Both the position numbers and the translations under genes were made by a program. Below the pieces are notes generated by a model. That model was not told the DNA's origin. It was given only the letters and a program-made list of their open reading frames with translations, and searched no databases. A stretch of DNA of 10,417 bases from Candidatus Latescibacterota bacterium (GTDB lineage Bacteria; Latescibacterota; UBA2968; UBA8231), in the NCBI GenBank assembly GCA_003529325.1, contig DPVW01000202.1:1248-11664 (forward strand). The letters are read 5' to 3'. This document shows, one piece after another, positions 1 to 6,554 of the stretch (positions are counted from its first letter, which is position 1; every line of letters starts with the position of its first letter).

Positions 1-551
1 CTGCGCATCGCCGTAGTCGATTTCGCCGGTTTTGAAGAGTATCACGCGGGACGACGGCTGGTGGACAAGATTCGCACCGCACGACAGTCTGGAGGTCGTC
101 GATCTGAGTCGTTATTCGGGGATTCGCAAAAAGGGCCCCTGACTCCCACAGAGTCCATCGAGCTGGCCCGTCTTATCGGCGTCGATGTGGTGGTTACTGG
201 AACGGTCTCTCGGTATGAGACCGACCGCTTTGCCGGCGTGCGTATACCCTTCATCTTCGAACTGCCCGAGACCGAGATCGAAGTCGGTCTTCGCTGCCGG
301 GTCATGTGGTTCTCGCGTGCAGACCGCATGGATATGGATCCTTTACAGGGCAGATCGCCGTTCAGGGACAGTTGCGCAAACGGGTGCGCCTGTTGCCCGC
401 CGATCAGCGCGACATCACCGTCAGCCGCACGGCGGCGGAACTGGCAAAGGTCCACGAGTCGGCTCTCGACGACGTCGTCAAGAATCTGTTGTCCTCGATG
501 GCCCATACCTTTCCTTGGATTCCGCCGGATTTTGCATATGCCGCGTACTGA
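1..551 (+). pseudogene. CsgG-like envelope protein, 5'-truncated and frameshifted
   Basis: The reading begins with RIAVVDFAGFEEYHAG, then LEVVDLSRYSGIRKKGP, then ELARLIGVDVVVTGTVSRYE. This is the order of the CsgG/FlgO/LpoB-like fold: a 'VVDF' first strand, a 'vvDlsr' strand, then a 'lGvdvvvtGtvs' segment. Family members are periplasmic or outer-membrane lipoproteins in secretion or envelope assembly. The start, and any signal peptide, lies outside the window. The coding sense is split over frames: frame 1 up to about 85, frame 2 at about 86-138, frame 1 at 139 to about 300, then frame 3 to the TGA at 549-551. One lesion is a missing C in the C run at 136-139. Frame 3 gives a coherent C-terminus (TGQIAVQGQLRKRV to DFAYAAY). 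Either the gene is decaying or the sequence carries indel errors. Family call is moderate; substrate and partner are unknown. Confidence 0.55.
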
Positions 552-982
552 AGCAATCCAGGAACAGTTGCGGGTGGGCGTCCGTTCAAGTTCAAGGATG
601 GCAAGTCTGGGGATGTTGATGCTGTTGGCCGCGGGGTGTGCTTTCTCCGTCGCCCTGACCTCGTCTGACGACAATGAACTCACCATAGAACTAGGCCGCT
701 TACCCCGCCCGTTTATCGGTCGAGGACAGCACTTCGACAGCGGAGGTCTGGGCGACGGTCCGTACGGGTGAGAATCCGGTGAAAGACAACACGATCGTCA
801 AATTCGCCACGACGGTCGGTACGATCACCTCCGACAGCCAGGCCGTCGACGGTCTGGCTGTCGCCATCCTTACCAGCCCCGGGGACAACCGCCCTCGGCA
901 GGCCGAGGTTATCTCTCAGGCAGTGGCGGTACGAGATACCATCGACATCGACTTCGTGGTCACCGATCAGGAGGAATTCTAG
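538..982 (+). pseudogene. Lipoprotein with bacterial Ig-like (Big_1) domain, frameshifted
   Basis: Frame 1 from the ATG at 538 gives a signal peptide whose hydrophobic core ends in the lipobox LLAAGC, so the mature protein should be lipidated at that Cys and anchored to a membrane. In-frame starts at 574 (GTG, about 10 nt after AGGA) or 597 would give a more typical short signal peptide. Frame 1 stops at 769-771, but frame 2 continues from about 707 (ARLSVEDSTSTAEVWATV) through NPVKDNTIVKFATTVGTI and GLAVAILTSP to TAG at 980-982. That second part has the 'G.pv.d.t.V.F.t..Gti....... G.A.a.LtS' pattern of invasin-like Big_1 domains. Removing one C from the C run at 703-706 joins the frames smoothly as GRLPARLSVED. 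The gene overlaps the CsgG-like gene by 14 nt, suggesting an operon. Its role is probably surface or envelope associated; no function can be named. Confidence 0.55.
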
Positions 983-993
983 CGATGCAGTTC

Positions 994-1023
994 TTGACAC
1001 AATCTCAGAAATTCCAGTATATT
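994..1023 (+). promoter_or_regulatory. Predicted sigma70 promoter
   Basis: TTGACA at 994-999 is a perfect -35 box. After an 18-bp spacer, TATATT at 1018-1023 differs from the consensus -10 by one base. Transcription would start near 1030, about 130 nt before the HNH gene. It is the only strong promoter I see, so it is the best candidate to drive the HNH gene and possibly the whole glycosyltransferase operon. Confidence 0.7.
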
Positions 1024-1048
1024 AGCACCACTTACCCCTCCTCTTTTA

Positions 1049-1156
1049 TTGCTGGATCTGCGACTGTCCCATCGCTAACGGACCCGGAAGCAGCAGCTAC
1101 TCCCTACAACTAAATTTGTAGTCTCTCGCTCTGGCTGGCGGCCCGACTGGAGAGAC
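1049..1156 (+). promoter_or_regulatory. Structured 5' leader that can mask the HNH ribosome-binding site
   Basis: Several inverted repeats lie between the promoter and the ATG at 1162. TTGCTG (1049-1054) can pair with CAGCAG (1091-1096) with one G-U pair, enclosing GTCC/GGAC (1066-1069 with 1080-1083). CTACAA/TTGTAG (1104-1109 with 1116-1121) forms a 6-bp, 6-nt-loop hairpin. GTCTCTC (1121-1127) is perfectly complementary to GAGAGAC (1150-1156), and this right arm covers most of the Shine-Dalgarno GGAG at 1149-1152, 9 nt before the start. No known riboswitch class or RfaH ops element is recognised. Pairing is by eye; function is inference. Confidence 0.4.
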
Positions 1157-1161
1157 AAACC

Positions 1162-1698
1162 ATGGCCACAAGCCGTGGACGAGACCTGGGGGAATCCCAG
1201 TTGTGTCTGCCCCTATCCGGGTTGGCGGACATCGACGGGGGTTTCTTGCCATCTGACAGGGCGATCTCTGCTTCGTCTGCTGTCCGATGTCGACACTGTG
1301 GGCGTAGCGTCAACGTACCCGACTGGGTACAGCAACTCGACGTTCGCCTCCACTACTGCGACGAGCAATGTCGGCAGGCGTGGGTCGAGGCGGAACCGGA
1401 CTTTGGGGTCCGACTCGAAGCGAGAGGAAGGCGTCGACGGGGAGCGAACTGGGAGTTGCAGGCGCGGCGCGCCCGTGAACGCGACCAGTTTCGGTGCCAG
1501 TCTTGCGGTGTTACCGAGGAACAACTCGGTGGCCGCTTGCACGTGCACCATCGCATCCCGTTTCGCCGGTTTCGCTCCAACGTCGAAGCCAACAAACTCG
1601 AGCACCTGATCTCGGTGTGTCCCTCCTGTCATCAGAAGGAGGAAGCCGAGATCCGCCGCCAGTTGCCGTTGTTTTCGGCGTCGCAAGGCGCCGACTAG
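1162..1698 (+). CDS. HNH endonuclease-like protein with N-terminal zinc-binding motif
   Basis: This 178-residue protein is soluble, with no signal peptide or membrane segment. Residues 43-70 form a C-x2-C...C-x3-C module (CRHCG ... YCDEQCRQAW) like FCS/YHS-type treble-clef zinc fingers. A basic linker (RGRRRRG, about 88-94) follows. Residues 105-161 are an HNH domain: C112-x2-C115 and C153-x2-C156 should bind a structural zinc, H129-H130 is the catalytic pair, and N144 and H157 complete the motif. HNH proteins cut or nick DNA and occur in restriction, phage, homing and uncharacterised stand-alone proteins. ATG at 1162 has GGAG 9 nt upstream. It is the first gene after the promoter and lies 57 bp before the glycosyltransferases. 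Nuclease activity is likely from motif retention; the biological role in a polysaccharide locus is unknown. Confidence 0.85.
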   Translation: MATSRGRDLGESQLCLPLSGLADIDGGFLPSDRAISASSAVRCRHCGRSVNVPDWVQQLDVRLHYCDEQCRQAWVEAEPDFGVRLEARGRRRRGANWELQARRARERDQFRCQSCGVTEEQLGGRLHVHHRIPFRRFRSNVEANKLEHLISVCPSCHQKEEAEIRRQLPLFSASQGAD

Positions 1699-1730
1699 GG
1701 ACCCGCTCCGGAAGAGAAGAAACGGGTCCC
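1698..1730 (+). repeat. Inverted repeat (8-bp stem) just after the HNH stop codon
   Basis: GGGACCCG (1698-1705) and CGGGTCCC (1723-1730) are perfect complements separated by a 17-nt purine-rich loop. The stem begins on the last base of the HNH stop codon and ends 25 nt before the next start. No T run follows, so it is not a standard intrinsic terminator. It could act as an mRNA stabiliser, a processing site or a partial attenuator between the HNH gene and the sugar operon. Confidence 0.55.
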
Positions 1731-1755
1731 GAATCCGAAAGGCGAATCGAGCTTC

Positions 1756-2637
1756 GTGGACCTGACCGTCGTCATACCTGCTTTCAACGAGGCCGAATCG
1801 ATCGGCGCCGTGCTCGAGCGTCTGTGCGAACGTCTGCAGTCGGTCGAGCAAGTGCGTGGATCCTTTGAGGTACTCGTTATCGATGATGGATCCACCGATG
1901 GCACCGGAGAGATTGCCCGACGGGCCAGCCCGTTGGTATGTCTGGTTCGCCATCCGTACAACCTGGGCAATGGCGCGGCGGTCAAAACGGGGATACGCAA
2001 TGCCCGGGGACGGGTCTGTGTGTTCATGGACGCCGATGGGCAACATGACCCTGAAATGATTGCGCGCATCTTTCGCGGCTGCGACGAGTTTGACATGGTC
2101 GTCGGCGCCCGAGATGCGAGTTCTCAGGCCGGTTGGCACCGTCATCTCGCCAATGGTTTGTACAATTATCTGGCGAGCTATGTCACGGGTCGCCGTATCG
2201 ACGACCTGACGTCAGGATTTCGCGCCATCCGGAGGGATGTGGCCCGTCGCTTCGTCGCCCTTTTGCCAAATGGATTTTCCTACCCCACAACCATCACCTT
2301 GTGTCTGATGCGTGCCGGATTCAGCGTCAAATACGAACCGATCACAGTTGCCAAACGAACAGGAAAGAGCAAGATCAGGCTGTTCTCGGATGGTACGAAG
2401 TTCCTGCTCGTGATCGCCAAGATCTGCATGTTGTTTTCGCCGATGAAGATCTTCCTTCCCGTGAGCCTCTATCTGTTCCTCATGGGACTCGGATATTATC
2501 TCTTCACCTTCCTGACCGAACATCGCTTCACCAACATGTCGATGCTGCTGTTTACGACATCCGTCATCGTCTTCATGATGGGTCTGCTCGCGGAACAGAT
2601 CGCGCAGATGCGCTTCGAGCGCACGGAAGACGAGTGA
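1756..2637 (+). CDS. GT2 family glycosyltransferase, polyprenyl-phosphate type
   Basis: The 293-residue protein starts at GTG, immediately giving the GT-A strand LTVVIPAFNEAESIG. Nucleotide-sugar binding is shown by D43-D44-G-S-T-D48 and by the metal-binding motif D92-A-D94-G-Q-H-D98. TSGFRAIRR, further on, is typical of DPM1/GtrB-like enzymes. Two hydrophobic segments near the C-terminus (about 231-253 and 258-280) anchor it in the inner membrane with the catalytic domain in the cytoplasm. By family, it transfers a sugar from an NDP-sugar, commonly to undecaprenyl or polyprenyl phosphate; the sugar cannot be read from sequence. A weak AAGG lies about 12 nt upstream of the GTG. The next gene starts 8 bp after its stop, so it is the first gene of the compact operon. 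Confidence 0.88.
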   Translation: MDLTVVIPAFNEAESIGAVLERLCERLQSVEQVRGSFEVLVIDDGSTDGTGEIARRASPLVCLVRHPYNLGNGAAVKTGIRNARGRVCVFMDADGQHDPEMIARIFRGCDEFDMVVGARDASSQAGWHRHLANGLYNYLASYVTGRRIDDLTSGFRAIRRDVARRFVALLPNGFSYPTTITLCLMRAGFSVKYEPITVAKRTGKSKIRLFSDGTKFLLVIAKICMLFSPMKIFLPVSLYLFLMGLGYYLFTFLTEHRFTNMSMLLFTTSVIVFMMGLLAEQIAQMRFERTEDE

Positions 2638-2645
2638 GTTGAGCA

Positions 2646-3797
2646 GTGAAGTTCTGTTTCTTCGGTACGTACACCGTCGGCGCCGGTTATCCGGTGAATC
2701 GTGTCCTGCAAACGGGTCTGTCTCGTGCGGGTCACAGAGTGGATGTGTGCCGTGCCGAGGCCTGGGGACCCTTCGTCCACCGCGCGCTGGCGACACGCAA
2801 TCCCCTGCGATTGCTGACTCTGGGACTGCGTCTGGTGCGTGCCTGGCTGGCCCTCTGGCGGCAATTCCGCGGCTTGCCCCAAGCGCCGGACTGGATCATC
2901 GTCGGCTACCCCGGGTTCCTCGACGCCCATCTGGCCCGCTGGTTGGCACAGGGCAAACCGGTGGCACTGGTCTCCTTCATCTCACTATACGACACCCTCG
3001 TCTCCGATCGAGAGCGAGTGCGCACTGGCGGCTGGCTGGCTGGTCTGCTCCGGCGGCTGGATCGGTCCGCTTTTCTGGCGGCGGATACGGTGCTCGTCGA
3101 CACCCATGAACAGGCCCGATACTACAGCGAGCTATTCTCTTTGGAGCCAGACCGTTTTCAGCGTTCGCTGGTGGGAGAGGATGACGGCGACTTTCCATTT
3201 CACCCACCCGAAGCCCGGGGGGAAGAGCCGCTGCGGGTGTTGTTTTTCGGTACCTATGTGCCATTGCACGGTATCCAGGCCATCATCGACGCCGCAGGGG
3301 AATTGCGTGATGAGCAGGACATCCAGTTCTGCTTCATCGGCAATGGTCAGATGTATCCACAACTGCGTGAGCGGGCGCGTCAACTCGATCTGCAGTGCGA
3401 GTTCATCTCCCACTGGGTGGCGCCCCATGATCTGGTCAGTCACATCCAGGCCGCTCACGTCTGCCTAGGTATATTCGGGACGACGGCAAAGGCGGCGAGA
3501 GTGATTCCTTACAAGGTGTATGATGCGGCTGCCGTGGGACGTGCCATCATTACCCGCGACTCACCGGCGATTCGAGAGATTTTTACCGATGGTGTTTCCG
3601 CCCTGTTGTGTTCGGCGGGAGACGGCGCCGGTCTGGCCGACGCCCTGCGCAGTCTGCGTGATGATGACGAACTGCGTTTGTCCCTTGCACTAGAGGGGCA
3701 CGAGGTCTACCGACGCCATGGTTGCCCGGCGGCGGTCGGCGGCGCCCTGGCACAGATTCTGGAGCAACGATCACATACCACAGCGGGGAATCCATGA
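2646..3797 (+). CDS. GT4-like glycosyltransferase (GT-B fold)
   Basis: The 383-residue protein starts at GTG with MKFCFFGTYTVGAGYPVNRV, a first Rossmann strand with the glycine-rich loop of GT4-type enzymes. The C-terminal donor-binding domain opens at about 198-209 (VLFFGTYVPLHG) and includes FIGNGQMYPQLRERA. The nucleotide-sugar motif reads IPYKVYDAAAVGRAIITRD, with D293 where family members usually have the second glutamate of the E-x7-E motif. No membrane span is evident. Its role should be to add one sugar from an NDP-sugar to the growing lipid-linked oligosaccharide in the cytoplasm. The gene begins 8 bp after the GT2 stop, and its TGA overlaps the methyltransferase ATG (ATGA), showing translational coupling. 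Linkage and substrate are unknown. Confidence 0.85.
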   Translation: MKFCFFGTYTVGAGYPVNRVLQTGLSRAGHRVDVCRAEAWGPFVHRALATRNPLRLLTLGLRLVRAWLALWRQFRGLPQAPDWIIVGYPGFLDAHLARWLAQGKPVALVSFISLYDTLVSDRERVRTGGWLAGLLRRLDRSAFLAADTVLVDTHEQARYYSELFSLEPDRFQRSLVGEDDGDFPFHPPEARGEEPLRVLFFGTYVPLHGIQAIIDAAGELRDEQDIQFCFIGNGQMYPQLRERARQLDLQCEFISHWVAPHDLVSHIQAAHVCLGIFGTTAKAARVIPYKVYDAAAVGRAIITRDSPAIREIFTDGVSALLCSAGDGAGLADALRSLRDDDELRLSLALEGHEVYRRHGCPAAVGGALAQILEQRSHTTAGNP

Positions 3798-4576
3798 GCA
3801 CGGATATCATTCAGCCAACACCCTGGGGCCAGAGCGAAATCCGTGGTCCCGTGCATCTGTTCAGGGAGCGGCTGTTGTTGCGCCAATTGTGTGCTCTCAT
3901 GCCTGACAGCGGCCGTGTGCTTGACGCCGGTTGTGGGAGCGGCAGCCTGGCGATGGATCTGCAGAAAGAAGGCTTCCGTATAGATGCCATCGAGCACTCT
4001 GAAGAGTTTGTCGAACTGGTACATCACAAGGCCGCCCGCTATGGCTCGGAGAGTCGAGTCCAGGTGCAACAGGGATCGGTGACAGAAATGCCTTTTGGTG
4101 ACGGGGTCTTCGATGGTGCGGTTTGCGGCGAGGTCCTCGAACATATATTGCCCGAGGATGGCGGCGATGTCGCCGCCGTGGCGGAGTTGCACCGTGTCCT
4201 GAAGCGTCAGGCACCCCTGGTCGTCAGCGTGCCACTGAATCCGAAGTTGTGGGACGACGCCGACGTCTGGGCGGGACATGTGAAGCGTTATCGCCGTGAA
4301 GAACTCGTCGCCCTGCTCGAGGGTGCGGGATTCGTCATTCATGATATCCGTACATGGGGCTTCCCATTGGGGCGGATCTATCACCGCCTGTTGTTCGGCC
4401 CCTGGGTACGGCGCACGGCATCGATGGACGCCGAACAACGTAACCAGCGCAGTGACACGAAAGCAGCCAGCAATCGTCAACTCGTCGAGGCTGTTGCCGG
4501 TCTGTTCCGGATCGATGAGCTGTTTTCGCGATTCGCCCTTGGGCGGGGTATCGTCGTCAGCGCACGCAAGGTATGA
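3794..4576 (+). CDS. Class I SAM-dependent methyltransferase
   Basis: The 260-residue protein has the SAM-binding motif VLD-AGCGSGSL (D44 to G50), an acidic residue ending strand 2 (E67 in AIEHSEEF), the QGSVTEMPF adenine-loop region (92-101) and EVLEHI (113-118), all typical of the Methyltransf_11/UbiE-like class. ATG at 3794 is chosen because it overlaps the upstream stop as ATGA and has GGGGA 4 nt before it; longer in-frame starts would lie inside the upstream gene. It is cytoplasmic, with no signal or membrane segment. In this setting it probably O- or N-methylates a sugar residue or nucleotide sugar, which is an inference from position. The downstream gene starts 9 bp later. Confidence 0.85.
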   Translation: MSTDIIQPTPWGQSEIRGPVHLFRERLLLRQLCALMPDSGRVLDAGCGSGSLAMDLQKEGFRIDAIEHSEEFVELVHHKAARYGSESRVQVQQGSVTEMPFGDGVFDGAVCGEVLEHILPEDGGDVAAVAELHRVLKRQAPLVVSVPLNPKLWDDADVWAGHVKRYRREELVALLEGAGFVIHDIRTWGFPLGRIYHRLLFGPWVRRTASMDAEQRNQRSDTKAASNRQLVEAVAGLFRIDELFSRFALGRGIVVSARKV

Positions 4577-4585
4577 GGGGGAGTC

Positions 4586-5601
4586 ATGATTGGGGTTGGC
4601 GTGATTGGTTTCGGTTACTGGGGACCGAATCTGGTACGCAACATCGCCGCTCTGCCAGGCGCCGATCTGCGGGTTGTATGCGATCGGGAGTCGGGAAGGT
4701 TAGAGGAAGTGGGGCGCCTCTATCCAACGATCGATCTGATCGACTCCGTCACCGAGTTGCTTGGACGTGGCGATATCGATGCCATCATCCTGGCGACCCC
4801 GGCAGACACACACTTCGAACTGGCACGACAGGTTTTGGCGTCGGGGCGATCGGTCTTTGTCGAGAAACCGCTGGCACGCAGTACCGCCGAATGCGAACAG
4901 CTGATCGAACTGGCGGCGCAGAAGGACCTCGTACCCATGGTGGGCACACCTTCGAATACAATGCCGCCGTGGAGTACGTCGACGACCTCATCACACGACG
5001 CGACCTGGGGCAGATCTATTACATCTACTCACAGCGGCTGAACCTTGGTGTCGTGCGACGTGATGTGAATGCGCTGTGGAATCTGGCGCCCCATGATATC
5101 TCCATCGCCCTGCGCTGGTTGAAGAAAGAACCGGTGCGGGTCTGTGCCCGCGGCTACACCTACCTGCAGGCGGGTGTGGAAGATGTGGTCTATCTCGATC
5201 TTGAATTTGACGATGGCGTAGCCGTACACATCCACGTGAGTTGGCTTGATCCTGGGAAAGTGCGTCGTACCACCGTCGTCGGCAGCCGCAAGATGGTCGG
5301 CTACGACGATGCCAGCACCGAGGCCAAAATCCAGGTCTTCGACAAGGGCATCGACCGTGAGCCCGTCGCCGGAGCCCCCGCGTACGCTTCCCTCGGTGAG
5401 TTCGATTCCTTCGGCAAATTCCAACTGACTCAGCGCGCCGGCGATCTGCTGATTCCAAAAATTGATTTCGTCGATTGTGTCAGCGAACAACGACGGCCGC
5501 TGACGGACGGGGAGAGTGGTCTCCGTGTGGTCAGAATCCTCGAGGCAGGAACGGAGTCGTTACGCCAGGGCGGCATCGCCGTGGACCTCGTAACCCGGTA
5601 A
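4586..5601 (+). pseudogene. Gfo/Idh/MocA family sugar oxidoreductase, frameshifted
   Basis: ATG at 4586 follows AGGGGGAG at 4576-4583. Frame 2 encodes the NAD(P)-binding half: G8-F-G10-Y-W-G13 dinucleotide loop, and E93-K94-P95 of the family's EKP motif. The sense jumps to frame 1 at about 4945: MVG in frame 2 continues as TFEYNAAVEYV, and one added C (GGC-CAC-ACC) would restore the conserved GHTFEYN. Frame 2 otherwise ends at 5041. The C-terminal half contains the substrate-side motif NLAPHDISIALRWL. The restored length of about 338 residues is normal. Near the end, PKIDFVDCVSEQRRPL seems to lack about 14 residues (an 'EPL..E..hF' block) present in relatives. These enzymes oxidise or reduce NDP-sugars, as in UDP-amino-sugar uronate pathways. 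The single-base loss may be a sequencing error or genuine inactivation. Confidence 0.8.
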
Positions 5602-5609
5602 AGGATCCC

Positions 5610-6554
5610 GTGTACCGAAACCAGAAAATCGGCCTGTCCATTCCGGCATATAACGAGGAACGGCTCATCGGCCCGACACTCGACTCGATACCCGACTTCG
5701 TCGACGTGGTCTATGTCGTCAATGATTGCAGCCAGGACGACACGGCAAAGATCATCGGCGAGCGCGCCGTCAATGATCCGCGAATCGTCCTCGTCAGTCA
5801 CGAGCAGAACCAGGGCGTCGGTCAGGCCATTATCACCGGGTATCTACGCGCCAGTGAATCCGGTTGTGATATCTGCGTCGTCACCGGGGGGGATCACCAG
5901 ATGCCGATGGAGCAGATTCCGCAGTTGCTCGACCCCATCGTCGACGGTGCGGCCGATTATTCGAAGGGCAATCGGTTCCTCATGCCCGATGATGGCCTCG
6001 AGGACATGCCGATGACGCGCATGCTGCCGAATGCGATGATCAGCTTCATGACGAAGATGGCCTCCGGTTACTACAAGATCTTCGATGTCGTCGACGGATT
6101 CACCGCGATCAGCAAACGCGCCATCGACCTGGTGGACTGGGACATCGCCTGGAAGGGGTATGGTTACCCCATGGACTTTCTCGTGCGCATGAATGCCTAC
6201 GGCCTGCGTGTCGTCGATGTGCCGCGGCGTGCCATCTATCTGGAGGGTGAGCGTCAATCGCAGATCAAGGGCTTCCCCTATCTGGTGAAGGTGTCGGGCA
6301 TGTTGGTACGGGATTTCTTCTGGCGATTGTTCACCCGTTATCTGATCCGCGACTTTCATCCGCTGTTCTTCTTTTATTTCTTCGGCCTGCTGTTTCTGCC
6401 AATGGGTGTGATCTACGGCGGCTTTCTCATCTACCAGCAGATTGCCGGTATCGGCGTCAGTGGTCCGCGTTCCGTGGTCTGCGCCTTGATGATCATGATG
6501 GGTCTGCAGTTTCTGCTGTTTGCGATGTTGTACGATATGGAAGAGAGCAAGTGA
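5610..6554 (+). CDS. GT2 family glycosyltransferase with C-terminal membrane helices
   Basis: The frame is open upstream into the oxidoreductase gene, but GTG at 5610 is the sensible start: it follows AAAGGA with about 5 nt spacing, comes 8 bp after the upstream TAA, and gives MYRNQKIGLSIPAYNEERLIG. The 314-residue protein has the GT-A motif N38-D39-C-S-Q-D43-D. Its metal-site region reads TGGDHQMP (92-99), so the usual D-x-D is reduced to one aspartate, D95, as in the GD-Q-M subgroup of this family. DGFTAISKRAIDL follows. Two hydrophobic segments (about 252-275 and 284-307) anchor the C-terminus in the inner membrane, as in the other GT2 of this operon. It probably transfers a sugar to a polyprenyl carrier or a lipid-linked intermediate. 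Its stop overlaps the next start as GTGA. Confidence 0.87.
   Translation: MYRNQKIGLSIPAYNEERLIGPTLDSIPDFVDVVYVVNDCSQDDTAKIIGERAVNDPRIVLVSHEQNQGVGQAIITGYLRASESGCDICVVTGGDHQMPMEQIPQLLDPIVDGAADYSKGNRFLMPDDGLEDMPMTRMLPNAMISFMTKMASGYYKIFDVVDGFTAISKRAIDLVDWDIAWKGYGYPMDFLVRMNAYGLRVVDVPRRAIYLEGERQSQIKGFPYLVKVSGMLVRDFFWRLFTRYLIRDFHPLFFFYFFGLLFLPMGVIYGGFLIYQQIAGIGVSGPRSVVCALMIMMGLQFLLFAMLYDMEESK

Noticed and set aside
61..771. Continuous frame-1 ORF linking the CsgG-like segment to the lipobox
   Set aside because: The middle part (about 300-537) has no family sense in frame 1, while frame 3 reads a coherent CsgG-like C-terminus with its own stop. The openness is chance, not a fusion.
1137..1147. Possible RfaH ops element in the leader (GGCGGCCCGAC)
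   Set aside because: Only the first five bases match the ops consensus GGCGGTAGCGT; the core TAG is absent.
1698..1730. Intrinsic terminator after the HNH gene
   Set aside because: The stem is good but no T run follows and the loop is long, so it is listed only as an inverted repeat.
1213..2145. Long antisense ORF (310 codons) over the HNH and GT2 genes
   Set aside because: It lies opposite two well-supported genes in GC-rich DNA and shows no recognisable motif, signal or domain.
3707..4480. Antisense ORF (257 codons) opposite the methyltransferase
   Set aside because: No domain or plausible ribosome-binding site; the sense strand has a complete methyltransferase.
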